This document shows positions 1-9,860 of a stretch of 64,000 nucleotides of DNA, piece after piece. A program made the translations under genes and the position numbers. How positions within the stretch are numbered: the stretch's first letter is position 1; every line of letters begins with the position of its first letter. The stretch comes from Macrosoma leucophasiata. Taxonomy: Eukaryota > Arthropoda > Insecta > Lepidoptera > Hedylidae. The notes beneath the pieces were generated by a model, which searched no databases, was not told the origin of the DNA, and saw only the letters and a program-made list of their open reading frames with translations. The DNA is taken from positions 15,979,501 through 16,043,500 of the forward strand of contig JAWQUS010000008.1 in the NCBI GenBank assembly GCA_036365455.1, given 5' to 3'.

Positions 1-110
1 TCTTAATTGAACCTTGACTTAAACACGCGACTACGTGTGAATATATACCTACACATAGATTACATACTATATGTTATATGTAAAACCAACACTACCCACG
101 ATTTGCCAGC

Positions 111-700
111 TATGTTTTTATGGTTCCGTAGTAAACAAGGAACCCTTATAGTTTCGCCATGTCCGTCTGTCTATCTGTCTGTCCGTCCGTCCGCGGTTTA
201 GCGCAAAAACTATTGGTACTAGAAACTATTTGGCACAAGTATACACCTTAATCACGCCGACAAAGTGGTAAAATAAAAACATGAAAAATAAAATAAAATT
301 ATTTTGTTTTAGGGGGTAACTACATGTAACGCGCGGATAATTTCTTTTTTTCGTTTTCTGTATATTGTGAATATTGTTGGATAGGTCTTTTAAAAATGAG
401 TGTGCTAAAATCATTTTTCGTTTTAGTTAACCGTTTGTGAGTTATTAAGCTTTAAAGTGCCAATTTTCGTAAGATTCAAATTAAAAGGAAAACGATCACA
501 CTTAAGTTGGCTTTACTAGTTTGCGAGTAATAGTCGAAAAAATGTAATACTCGAAAATTTTGAACAACTTCATTGAAAATATTTATATATTTTTTCATTG
601 CATTAATCAAACCTAAGAATCTAAACTAAAAAAAAAATCAAACCTAAAAACTACGGAACTCTACACCGCGCGTGGCCCGACACGCACTTAACCGGTTTTT
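111..700 (-). repeat. Dispersed lepidopteran-type non-autonomous element
   Basis: One end reads TTATGGTTCCGTAG followed by a TCTG/TCCG simple repeat. The other end reads CGTGGCCCGACACGCACTTA and ACCGGTTTTT. From memory, paired ends of this kind bound a very abundant moth repeat; its class is uncertain. No coding capacity is seen. Confidence 0.45.
161..195. repeat. TCTG/TCCG tetranucleotide repeat
   Basis: Imperfect (GTCY)n microsatellite inside the dispersed element at 111-700. Similar runs occur at 35658-35692 and 36056-36079. Confidence 0.7.
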
Positions 701-1391
701 AGTACCATTTGGTCCAATGTTAGAAACCTATTTACATTAAATTTTGTAGAGCATCAAAATAAACTCTATCTACTACAGAATTCTCTACAACTGAAATATC
801 GATATCGAATTTAGGACGTCGATTCCTACTTCAATAGTATATTATTATGTCAAATAAATAACACGGTACAAACCCTTTGCATTACATCGGCATATTAAAA
901 TACGAAAATTAAATAATACGAAGCCGAAATGAATCTGGCGACGTGTTTATCTAAGTCCTTAATTAATATTCGGAGGATGTGAACCGAGGTTTCTAATGAG
1001 ATCGTTGTTGACGCTGACGAAATTTACGCCTCAGAAAGTAAAATAATGGTGTTTGACCTCATTTTCCTTTTATTATTTCACCTTTGAACGGATCAGTGTC
1101 AGAATAAGAACGTATTCTTTAAAAGCTTTCATAATGTTGAAGATATTAATCATCGAAATATTTTTCCGGCTTAAGATCTAATTTTGTAGCAGCTCCAAAA
1201 ATATTGCAAATAAGAAATTAAATAATTATGTTGGACAGCCAGCCAAGACTTACAAACATAAAATGTGTATCAATTCTTCGAAATGCTGTCAGTAGTGATG
1301 ATATTAGATTACATTTAAATGTAGTCCACATTCGACACATTAAGCCGATGCGATCGTACAAGAAATTAAACATGTCGACTGTTGGCATTAT
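701..1391. other. AT-rich stretch without recognisable feature
   Basis: No long open frame, no clear inverted repeat and no tRNA-like motif. If the actin-like gene at 2191-2537 continues to the left, this is part of its first intron. Confidence 0.5.
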
Positions 1392-1600
1392 AAATAATAA
1401 ATAAATAAATAAATACGCTTACACTCACAGCCCCACACTAGGTATAACCTGTATCGTGTGTGCCGTTGTACACACATAACACATACACACACAACCAGAC
1501 CCGAAACAAATATCTGTAGGCCATACAAATATTTGTCCCGGTGCGGGGATCGAACCCGCGACCCTTCGAATCAAACGGTGGTTTCACACCTGTCGTTGGG
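1392..1600 (-). mobile_element. tRNA-derived SINE, family B (minus copy)
   Basis: On the minus strand a tRNA-like head with the B-box-like GGGTTCGATCCCCGCACC leads into a body with GTGTGTACAACGG and GAGTGTAAGCGTATTT, and ends in an (ATTT)n tail at 1392-1414. Other copies are at 21863-22085 and 49220-49440, with a fragment at 34500-34560. Confidence 0.75.
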
Positions 1601-1805
1601 GTTCTTTAATTTGTGTAGGGTGTTAAATTGACTGTAGTACACTACGTACTGCAGTTCAATGTTCTAAATGATAATTAAAGGTGAACGCATATTTATCCGA
1701 ACGGAAAACGTTCATCATCAGCATCGGCGCCGCTTATGCAATTGACTCGACCGATGCGCTCGTAAGAGCAAACTGCGAGAACTACTTCTTCATTGCGTAT
1801 CATCT

Positions 1806-1960
1806 CAGAATGCCAACTTCGCAAAATGCCAACCGCTCGCAAAAAGACAGCTTCTCAAAATGTCAACTTCTCAAAACGCAAAATTTTCGAAAAGCTAAAT
1901 TCGCAAAATGCCAACTTTTCAAAATGTCAATTTCTCACAATGCCAACTGCTTAAAAATTT
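1806..1960 (+). repeat. Degenerate short-period minisatellite
   Basis: Imperfect tandem units built on AATGCCAACTTCTCAAA, about 16-18 bp. They keep one frame open and give a Lys/Cys/Gln/Asn-rich low-complexity peptide. The open frame is most simply a by-product of the repeat, not a gene. Confidence 0.6.
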
Positions 1961-2190
1961 GCGATTCTAACTTAATTATTTAGTAAATAATTACGAAGAT
2001 CTGTACAATAAATCACAATCATCAAAGATCTGCCACAGTTTACACGTAATAGCAGTAAGAAATGGAAACGATCGGCGCGGTCGATTATTTTTATACAAAT
2101 AAGTGTTCAAGGTCTCATTGACTTCGATTTTTAAGACGCGTTGGTCTCGAGTGAGTGTGTGTTAACTTTCAAAATAATTTGAATGCATAC

Positions 2191-2537
2191 TTCTCTTCCA
2201 AAGGCGAAGTTGATGACAACGCCAACATGATATCTCGATCATCTGGAGCCGCCTTTAGTTCTCTATAGAAAATATGATGCCAAATCCTTTCCATGTTATC
2301 CCAGTGGACTATCTTTCCATTCATCACAGGGTACGATGGTTCTAAGTCATCTATTTTCTCTACGGCCTCGTCACCTATGAGCACGTCATAATGTCCTTGC
2401 CCATAATTTCTCTTGAGGTAACCTGGTCTGCCTACAACATTTTGAAACATGGAGACCGGATGGTTGTCACAAGCAAATCCGGCTTTGATAATATAACTGC
2501 CATTGTCGATAACTATAGCCGGTTTGTCGGTTATCAT
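2191..2537 (-). CDS. Divergent actin-like protein, first exon (partial gene)
   Basis: The ATG at 2537 opens 115 codons plus two bases, then a donor GTATGC at 2190. The product covers actin subdomains 1-2. Residues 8-22 carry the phosphate-1 loop pattern IDNGSYIIKAGFA, with Asp11 and Lys18 in place. The D-loop region is diverged. WDNMERIWHHIFYREL matches actin WDDMEKIWHHTFYNEL. Actin His73, the site of SETD3 methylation, aligns with Asn (YPVMNGK). The exon ends at the same codon and phase (2) as exon 2 of the actin-like gene at 5341-9233, so the two genes share this intron. Here, however, the exon runs uninterrupted across the position of that gene's first intron. No second exon was found in the 2.19 kb to the left, so the gene either has a long intron crossing the window edge or is truncated. 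Actin-superfamily identity is firm; function is unknown. Confidence 0.8.
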
Positions 2538-3637
2538 TGTAGATTATTATCAGCGAGGATATAATATAATCTTCTTTTTAATATGTAAATATGTAATAAT
2601 GTAAATTCTTTATAATTTTTACTGATTGTAGCTGGAGACTGTCGGCGTCAAAAAAACTGTCAAATCTGTCAATGTCAAATAATGCGTGTTTTTTTTTAAT
2701 TAATTTTATGGCATTGCTTGTTATGCATATTGCCAGTGTCAAGTAAAACCATCGACGATAGGAAGGCTGATTGGTCTGTGAGTAAAACGATATTTCGTAT
2801 TCGTAATAAAATAAGCAACGTAAAAGTCAGAGTCAATCAGTCAATTTATCAGTCCGTCAGTCAGAGTCTGTCAGAGTCACAGTAGGTAATTGGAGTAAAG
2901 CGATGGCTACTTTACCAGAACATTTACAATGAAGTTTTGGAGGCAACCCAAAAAACGTGTTTTCGCACTGTTATTCTATTTCACTTTAAACGAGCACTGT
3001 AATAAGCCTACATCAAACAAAATGCCACCAACCTTATTTAATATAACTAAAAAATACACAAAGAAAATGAAATAAAATAAGAGCACCACGTGGATCGTGA
3101 TCAAGGTTCCCGCCAAAAACTGCCTTGCGTGTGTTTGACCACGGAATAGATAATTATAGAATATATTCCGTGTGTTTGACATTGAAATTTTCAAGTGACA
3201 GTTTAAATCACAGTCTAAAGAAAACGAACATGTTGTGGTCTAAATCATTACGTTTAAATCATAGATATGGTTTAAATCATAGATTTATATCTACTTTAAA
3301 TACACAGTGCAAAGACGACACCAAAGACTACTTACTAGACGCTGGCTTATCAGAATTTTAAAAAGCGGGCAAGTGTGAGTCGGTTTCAGATACACATGAC
3401 TTTAAAATATATTTTTTAAGTTAAGTGTTTGAAAGATAGACAGACACCACATAAAAAAAGGTTAGATAAAAAAAATAGCTTCAGTTCTAGTTATGAAGTA
3501 ACAATAAATAAAATAATATGGAATATATTGTTTTATTTATTTTTGTATAAATATTTACATTATACATATTACAACCTGCCGTTTCAAATAAGAAGTCTTA
3601 ATAGTTGCAAATTGGTTGTGTATATGTATACGTGTAA
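2538..3637. other. Intergenic stretch upstream of the partial actin-like gene
   Basis: Should hold the minus-strand promoter of the gene starting at 2537. An ATTATATTATATCC stretch about 20-35 bp upstream of the ATG is TATA-like but uninformative in AT-rich DNA. Also contains TCAGTC-type short repeats near 2828-2880 and a fragment near 3362-3385 resembling the end of the element at 111-700. No other gene seen. Confidence 0.4.
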
Positions 3638-3708
3638 TATTAGGATATATAATAATATATATATATATATATATATAAATATATATTATTATATATAATA
3701 TATATATA
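3638..3708. repeat. AT dinucleotide microsatellite
   Basis: About 70 bp of nearly pure TA repeats with a few AAT interruptions, next to an LTR-like sequence. Confidence 0.9.
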
Positions 3709-4200
3709 TGTCGGAGTGGAATCTAAATGTGACTACTAGCGCCATCTAGTTTATCGGAGACGTAACCTAATTATGACTAGGGTAGATTGTTCAATAGAGA
3801 ATTCTAGGTGGCGCCACTGTCGGCGTAGGTTCTTGAAATTGTTATCTTAGAGGGGATAGTTACTAGCCGATATCGGGTTTATAAAGGCTAGAAAATAGTT
3901 CATGACGTTCAGTCATAGAGTAACAGTCGATCAGTCACAGTCACACAGTTGAATCGAATTATTATAGGGCAGTAATGCTGCCAGTTAGAACAGTGAAAGT
4001 CAGTGATATTAAAGTGATATAAAGCGGGTAGTCCTGAACTTGTGATAGTAGTAGTATCGTATCCTGATAAATATGGTTGCCCGGTCCGAAGGGTTTCTTG
4101 CCCGTTCTTCCCTGCCGGAAGTAATCGAATGGGCGGATCTTTGGCAATATACGACTTTATTCTGCCAACCTGTGCTTTATTTCATCATACGCTCGAGTAC
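3709..4200 (+). mobile_element. Possible solo LTR of a retrotransposon
   Basis: Starts abruptly with TGTCGGAGTGG after the AT microsatellite. It contains a core-promoter-like TTTATAAAGG, with an initiator-like GTTCAGTC about 35 bp downstream, as in insect LTR promoters. The 3' boundary, primer binding site and a second LTR were not found, so this is a weak call. A host promoter fragment is the alternative. Confidence 0.25.
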
Positions 4201-4324
4201 CCACCTACAGATGCCCACAAACACGAGTAACATATCGGCTTATGGAAAGACACGCCCACAATACTTCCCACATGTCCTGACTGGAGAGGCCCTCCTGCCG
4301 ATATATAAATATATCTATATATAT

Positions 4325-5063
4325 ATATATTGAATGTGGATAAAACTAAAGTATTAGTATTTGAAAGAGATGAACAGAGAACAAATGCAAGGGTAGTAGT
4401 AGATGATGCAGTGTTAGAACAGGTTGATGAAATTGTATATCTTGGATGTGCTTTTAGCAAGGATGGTAGGTACACCACTGACATAGAAAGAAGAGTGCTT
4501 GCTGGGAATTGCGTGAATGGAGCGTTGGGTAAGCTGCTAGAATCTAAACATCTCAGCCAGCGGGCTCGACTAGCCGTACATAATGCTGTACTTACTCCAA
4601 CGCTTTTATATGGAAGCGAGAGCTGGGTATGCAGGAAAGAGCATGAAAGTAAGTTGAACGCGGTCGAGATGAGATCTTTGCGCAAGATCTGCGGTGTATC
4701 ACTCACCGATCGCGTTCGTAATGAAGATGTAAGAAAGAGACTTTGTGTGAATGATAGTATCGGTGTAAAAATGAAAAAAGGCATGCTCCGATGGTTCGGG
4801 CATATAGAAAGAATGTCGAATGAGCGAATGACTAAACAGATATACAATGCGAATGTGGATGGTTGCAGAGGCCCAGGAAGACCAAGGCTGACCTACCATG
4901 ACCAAATAGGTCGAGTTCTGTCTGATGGTGGGGTCAAAAGTCTTAGGAATCGGCGTGCATGTATGAAGAGAATGATGAAGGTAGACGAGGCACGAGAGGT
5001 TTGTCAGAACCGGGATGTCTGGCGCTCTACACTCTCTGCCTACCCCGTTAGGGACCTGGCGTG

Positions 5064-5094
<31 letters not shown>

Positions 5095-5095
5095 T
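4325..5095 (+). pseudogene. RTE-like non-LTR retrotransposon, 5'-truncated reverse-transcriptase C-terminus (family A)
   Basis: About 245 codons remain open from the truncation point in the AT repeat (4300-4330) to the TGA after PVRDLA. The peptide is the region downstream of the RT catalytic core. Signatures are VYLGCAFSKDG, LLYGSESW, RWFGHIERM and GCRGPGRPRLTYHDQIGRVL, known from RTE-clade elements. The FADD catalytic motif and the endonuclease are missing, so it cannot be autonomous. It ends in GGCGTGAAG followed by a TACA-rich tail. Shorter copies of the same 3' end lie at 37825-37945, 47955-48200, 55985-56095 and 59815-59968. Confidence 0.85.
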
Positions 5096-5340
5096 TGTGT
5101 GTAATATACGGGACGGACAGACAGACAGATAATCAGATAATGTATAGAAAATGTATATATGAAGATACATGTTTTTTGTGAAAGATAACTAACTACAACA
5201 CTGTTTTGTACCAGAAATTAGATACCATTATATACATTTTATTTATAAAAACAGAACAAATTAAAACACGATAATTCAGTGTGTAATATTTTATTAGCTC
5301 AATAGATATGCATGACATAAAATATTAACATTGAAGTAAA

Positions 5341-5829
5341 TTAAAATACACGATAATTTACCCGATCCGGCCCATCGTCATCGTACTCTTCCCTCGTCAT
5401 CCAGAATCCATTCAAAATAGGCAAAGAAGCTAAAATGGACCCTCCAACCCACGCCCCTATTTCTCTCGACGGCAAGGCATCAATAAAGGCCTTTATATCC
5501 GGCAAATCACTCACCCGTTTCCTTAATTCAATATAAAGTCGCCTGTCGAATCCGGGAAACATGGATGAACCGCCAGATATCACGATATTGCCGTAGAAAA
5601 GACCTTTATAATCTATATCGCATTTGTCAACGCTGCTAGCGACTGCATCCACTACGTTCATACAATTGAAACCATTTAGTGATGGTTGGAAAAGGATTTC
5701 CGGGCATCTAAATCGCTCTTCACCTAACAATACATGCTGGCCATCGGGCAAATCAAACCGTGCCTCATTAACTTCATTCGCTCTCGTTACTTCTTGATCG
5801 TAATCTTCCGATACGTAACAAAGTTGGGC
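5341..5829 (-). CDS. Actin-related gene, exon 4 (terminal)
   Basis: Acceptor TATTCTAG at 5830. Begins AQLCYVSEDYDQEV (actin KLCYVALDFEQEM), includes SGGSSMFPGF and WVGGSILASL, and ends NYRVF with TAA at 5343-5341. The extreme C-terminal Phe is as in actin. Confidence 0.92.
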   Translation of the reverse strand, partial: AQLCYVSEDYDQEVTRANEVNEARFDLPDGQHVLLGEERFRCPEILFQPSLNGFNCMNVVDAVASSVDKCDIDYKGLFYGNIVISGGSSMFPGFDRRLYIELRKRVSDLPDIKAFIDALPSREIGAWVGGSILASLPILNGFWMTREEYDDDGPDRVNYRVF

Positions 5830-7197
5830 CTAGAATAACATTGAAAGTGTATTGTTAGATACAAAAATCAACAACAACTAAGTTATATATTTTCCTGCAA
5901 CTTTTTTTGTTGAAAAAAATTACAGGAGTCTTTTTCAGTGTGATAGTTGACTGGACTTGCACCAATATACTGATCAATACATTACGTCTGCCGTTGATCG
6001 TAATTTTTAAGTTCACATATAGATCAAAACGGTAACTGCCTCGATAGCCTGGTGGTAGCAGGCCACTACTACTACGCTGAGGTCCTGGGTTCGATTCCCG
6101 GGTAGGGGGTCATCAGAAATAATGGTATAAAGTCCTTTATCTCTGGTTCTATTGAACCTCGAAGTTTGATAATGTGCCCGGAGATGTCAACAGGCTCGCC
6201 ACCTGTTACATGGGCCAAAACGTAACCGGCGAATCGTGGGTGTTTGCATATATGCTTGAATGCATGCATTTACCTCTGCCTACCCCTTCGGGGATTACAG
6301 GCGTGAAGTTACGTTGAAGTTACATATAGATCACCCCCGTTGCTAATATCTATTGTGACTCGAGGGACGAATGCCTAGCTTTTGAAGTCGACCATTTACG
6401 TTTGTTTCCCGAGTAACAGATATTCAACAATCTTTATGAACATTCAATTTAGATTTGAGCGTTTTAATAATGTCACTCGCGGACACTCGCGGTATTATTA
6501 TCAGGCCCGTAGTGCGTAGGTACCTACCACGCATTTGCCACGCATCATATATATGCATACCAAAATTAAATGTCAATGTTCACGACAGACAAACAAAAAG
6601 ACAAAACTACTTAGGCTTCAAGAATTGCAAAGTATCTAAATTTTTCCTCAGCTTTTTGTAGATGTCTATTATAAAGTCCTTGACCTACGCTGCAGTAGTC
6701 ACGAATCGTGAAATAATGCAGTCCACGTGGATAGTGACTCACGATCCACGTGGACTGCATTCTTATTATAGTCCTTTACCATTTTCATAATATACCTATC
6801 TGCATTAAAACCTTCCATCATAATTACGGGACGGTTTGATGCACGTTTAGATGAAAAAATAACCTACCTATTTCATTAAGTAGTTAATCGATTGTGATGG
6901 AAACTACTGGGTGCGGCAACATAAGGTTGGACACAGAATCATAACAACTGAGGCTTCAGCAGTAGCATAGCACTCAATAAAGTTAATTGTAATCTCTGGT
7001 TTTTATGTACATACTAGCGGCCCGCCCCGGCTTCGCCCGCGCTGCTCTGCTCCTATTAGTCATAGCGTAATGTAAGCTATCCTACCTCTCAAGTTGGATC
7101 GAACTGCACATGGTGTGCGAATTTTATTATAATCGGTTAAGTGGTTTAGGAGTCCATTGAGGACAAACATTGTGACACGAGATTTATATATATTAAG

Positions 7198-7231
<34 letters not shown>

Positions 7232-9233
7232 ATATATATATAGCCTTATTATAATACTAGCGGCCCGCCCCGGCTTCGCCCGCGCTGCTCTGCTCCTATT
7301 AGTCATAACGTAATGTAAGCTATCCTATCTCTCAAGTTGGATCGAACTGCACATGGTGTGCGAATTTTATTATAATCGGTTAAGTGGTTTAGGAGTCCAT
7401 TGAGGACAAACATTGTGACACGAGATTTATATTATTAAGATTTATAGGCTACTATATTCACTAACGTACGTTCACGTAAGTTCTTTAAGCTTGTATGGCA
7501 AAACTTCGTATTGGCTCAGAATGAAATAATGTGTCAGATGTTGATATTAACGGACTATTTGTATGGGAAAATAAAATTGTGGTTTTTACTGTTTCCCTTC
7601 AATTTCTTATATTTTATACTAACGAACAGCAATTGATTTTAATATATATTAAGACTAGCTGTACCGGCAAACTTCGTATTGCCTCATAATAAAACGTTCA
7701 ATAAATATTAAACAATTACCTTCATTTGTTGCAATAAATTTCTTTCAAATGGCGTGGTAAATGAATATCCTTTGTTTTTCAAAAAGCTTTGGAGCACGTC
7801 TGTTAAAACATCACCATTAATATTTGTAGTAACAGTAGCGTGCTTCAATGGGAACCCTTCGAATACTGGTGCTGCGTGTGAGCATGAAAACCCACTTTCC
7901 CACACAACTCCTGAAGTCCTGCCACTGGCGTGCAGCACTAAAGCAGGCGACGCTGCCAGATACAGGGCTGGGACTGTGAACGACTCGAACATTATTTCTG
8001 CCATTCTTTCCCTGTTTGAAAGAAGAAAAACATGGGGGTGTAACTATAACGTGCATTAACTCTTTGTGATTAAATGTGTTTACTGTTATTTTTCACTTTC
8101 TAGAGGTGGCTTTTACAAGTCAGAATGTTCTGTTGAAAGATTTTTTATCTTTATGACTTTTTAAAATAATAATTCAAACTTACTTATCCTTCCTGCGTGT
8201 TAAAGGGTGAATGACATGCAAAACACGAGTTCGTTCTGGCGCTACATGAAGTTCTTTGTAAAAAATGTGATGCCAGAACTTCTCCATGTCATCCCAGTTG
8301 TCAATCATGCCACATTTTATAGGGTATGAGGAAATAGCCAATCCCCGCTTTTGTTCGGCTTCTGAACCAAAACAAACATCAGGTAAGCCACCCGTCAGAC
8401 CTTGATGGCGGAATCTGTCGAATACAGAAAACAAAAACATTATAATTTAAATATTTTCACTATTGTCCTTCTCGAGGATAAGTAGAAGTACATGTGCATT
8501 CATTACACGCAAAGGATTTTCCAGTTCTCTGAGTTTAATTCCCTAATAGAAAAAAATACTGACCCAGTAATTAAACTCGAGATTTCCACGTACCAGTAGG
8601 TACTCGCTACCACTAGACGACTGAGTTTATATATTTTTTTTAATTAAATATATAACTGATATCACTGAATAATATTTACAATTAATGACGTGAAAAGATT
8701 CATGAATCGCGGACGCATGGTTTCTAGTATGAAAATACGTTAATTACATTTGAATACACTACAAAATCTGTCTTTATTTAGGTAAAATCCATAACGTAAG
8801 CATTTAAAGAAACGTTTCTGTAGCTGTGTTAGTTGCAAAAACTCGTGTGATTATACTCTACATAACTCCTTAGGAACAGCTGCGCTAAACAACAACACAA
8901 AGTATGTAAGCTCCGCTAAACAAACAGAAATAGGAGATTGTAAGTGTTTGTACTGTCATCTGAATAGAAAATATGAGCTGAATATAAGAATGGAACAATA
9001 AAGATATAAGATAAAATAAATATACGAGATGTAGGTCACGAAATTGATATGAAAACAGAAACGGACGATCGAGGAAAATATATCAATGTATGATAGTATA
9101 TGCAGGATAGTAAACTGAAGAATTACCGGGCTACGATGGAGGGTATCAGACATCTTGGGAAGGATTCGCCAGCAAATCCCGCTTTAGTGCTCTGTGATCC
9201 AGGATCAAGGACAACAGCTATGTCCTCAGACAT
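5341..9233 (-). CDS. Divergent actin-related protein, complete four-exon gene
   Basis: Exons 9233-9127, 8414-8184, 8011-7720 and 5829-5341 join in frame (107+231+292+489 nt) into 372 residues, against 375-376 in actin. All introns are GT-AG: GTAATT, GTAAGT and GTAATT donors; GACAG, AACAG and TCTAG acceptors. Actin motifs are collinear: KAGFAG at 17-22, WDDMEKFWHH at 76-85, MFESF at 120, ASGRTSG at 141, GYSFTT near 179, LPDGQ, SGGSSMFPG, WVGGSILASL, and a terminal Phe. Key nucleotide-site residues differ. Actin Gln137 aligns with Ser134, Asp154 with Glu151, Asp157 with Phe154, Gly158 with Ser155, and His73 with Cys. Asp11 and Lys18 are kept. The fold and probably nucleotide binding are retained, while ATP hydrolysis is expected to be weak or absent (inference). 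It lies directly upstream of the related gene at 2191-2537. Whether it polymerises is not knowable from sequence; an insect-specific germline ARP is possible. Confidence 0.9.
6033..6310 (+). mobile_element. tRNA-derived SINE, family A, in intron 3 of the actin-related gene
   Basis: tRNA-like head with TGGTGGTAGCAGG (A-box region) and GGTTCGATTCCCGGG (B box). The body carries TTTATCTCTGGTTCTATT, and the 3' end reads CTACCCCTTCGGGGATTACA. Other copies: 38998-39253, 46775-46868 (3' part), 50293-50452 (minus) and 51956-52268. Confidence 0.85.
6715..6761. repeat. Perfect 18-bp-arm hairpin
   Basis: Arms AATGCAGTCCACGTGGAT and its exact complement are separated by an 11-base loop, inside intron 3 of the actin-related gene. 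Flanking TATTATA and AGTCCTT words are also partly symmetric, which suggests a small fold-back element. Confidence 0.85.
7010..7200 (+). mobile_element. Non-autonomous element with CGGCCCGCCCCGGCTTCGCC head, copy 1
   Basis: Starts TACTAGCGGCCCGCC and ends with an AT-rich GAGATTTATATATA. Nearly identical to the copy at 7256-7440. Resembles the abundant lepidopteran elements opening with an ACTAGC-CCCGC motif (Helitron-like Lep1/mini-me type in the literature); class not proven here. Confidence 0.6.
7256..7440 (+). mobile_element. Non-autonomous element with CGGCCCGCCCCGGCTTCGCC head, copy 2
   Basis: Direct repeat of 7010-7200 with only a few differences, separated by a TA microsatellite. Tandem duplication inside intron 3 of the actin-related gene is the simplest explanation. 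Confidence 0.65.
7470..7700 (+). mobile_element. Fragments of ACTAGCTG...CGGCAAACTTCGTATTG element
   Basis: Two overlapping partial copies: AACTTCGTATTGGCTCA with the AACGAACAGCAATTGATTTT end motif, then a new head GACTAGCTGTACCGGC. Related copies at 10985-11350 and 31908-32160. The last fragment ends within 20 bp of the exon 3 donor at 7719. Confidence 0.6.
7720..8011 (-). CDS. Actin-related gene, exon 3
   Basis: Acceptor AAACAG at 8012-8017. Encodes ERMAEIMFESF through GYSFTT to QQMK. Ends in phase 0 at donor GTAATT. Contains the altered positions equivalent to actin Gln137, Asp154 and Asp157. Confidence 0.9.
8184..8414 (-). CDS. Actin-related gene, exon 2
   Basis: Preceded by a strong polypyrimidine tract and GACAG. 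Encodes the D-loop region (RHQGLTGGLPD), YPIKCGM and WDDMEKFWHHIFYKELHVAPE. Ends at GATAA before a consensus GTAAGT donor; the Lys codon is completed by the next exon. Confidence 0.9.
9127..9233 (-). CDS. Actin-related gene, exon 1
   Basis: The ATG at 9233 starts MSEDIAVVLDPGS. The exon encodes the phosphate-1 loop and KAGFAGES, and ends VAR with the Arg codon split CG|A across the intron (donor GTAATT). It is too short for most ORF callers. It joins the exon starting at 8414 in the correct phase to give ARFRHQG, matching actin GRPRHQG. Confidence 0.85.
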
Positions 9234-9545
9234 ACTTAGTTTCCGCGCAGTAAAATTAGCTTACGGCTCCCATAAACTTGGAATACTTGATCATGACAGT
9301 TTTAGTATTCCAATTTAAAACAAGATGGCTTTGATAAAGCTTGTTACGCATGTAACTATTGTTTAATTTCGCTAAATAGACGGAAATTAATATTATACAT
9401 TTGTTGTTTCATTTAAATAGAAAATATAAAAAAGAATAAACATAAAATAATAATTTTGTGGTTTCATTCATCACGAATTTGATATGAAAACAGAAACCGA
9501 CGATCGAAGTATGCATGAACGTAAGATAGCAAATTGAGGAAATGC

Positions 9546-9643
9546 CGAGCTACGATGGAGGATATCAGACATCTCAGGAAGTATTCACCAGCATATCCTG
9601 CCTTAGTACTTTGTGATCCTGTATCAAAGACGAGTTCTGACAT
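9546..9643 (-). pseudogene. Second copy of actin-related exon 1, donor damaged
   Basis: Reads MSELVFDTGSQSTKAGYAGE and ends IVAR, with no stop and the same ending phase as the real exon 1. Three codons are deleted in the N-terminal part. The donor is GC (CG|GCATTT) where the real exon has GT. A GC donor in this weak context is probably non-functional, so I call it a decayed exon, though use as an alternative first exon cannot be excluded. Confidence 0.7.
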
Positions 9644-9860
9644 ATTTATGCTCTATGCTGCAGTTGAATCAATTTACGGCTCCAGTGAAACTTTGGATAC
9701 TTATTAAAGGGATGAAGGGCTTTGATAAAGTTTTGTTACCGATATAATTTTTCTACATATTCGCTAAATAGAAGGAATATTTTATATTTTTGTAGTCTAA
9801 TGTGTAAAGAAAATATAAGAATTAACGACAAAATAAATAACAGGATGTAGGTCATGGATC

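Larger units (their letters stand above)
9040..9860 (-). repeat. Tandem segmental duplication carrying exon 1 of the actin-related gene
   Basis: Roughly 9040-9440 and 9480-9860 are diverged direct copies. Shared blocks include GATATGAAAACAGAAACSGA, the exon, TACGGCTCC and TTTGATAAAG. The first copy holds the intact exon 1 and the second a decayed one. Confidence 0.75.

Noticed and set aside
1520..1575. Possible tRNA gene
   Set aside because: Has a B-box-like motif but no complete cloverleaf, and the sequence is repeated with a SINE body.
1681..1983. 100-codon plus-strand frame starting with GTG
   Set aside because: Its second half is the translation of a short tandem repeat and it lacks a proper start; no family signature.
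4185..4847. 220-codon minus-strand frame
   Set aside because: Antisense of the RTE reverse-transcriptase fragment on the plus strand.
9100..9318. 72-codon plus-strand open frame
   Set aside because: It is the antisense of exon 1 of the minus-strand actin-related gene; the sense strand has the actin motifs and splice sites.
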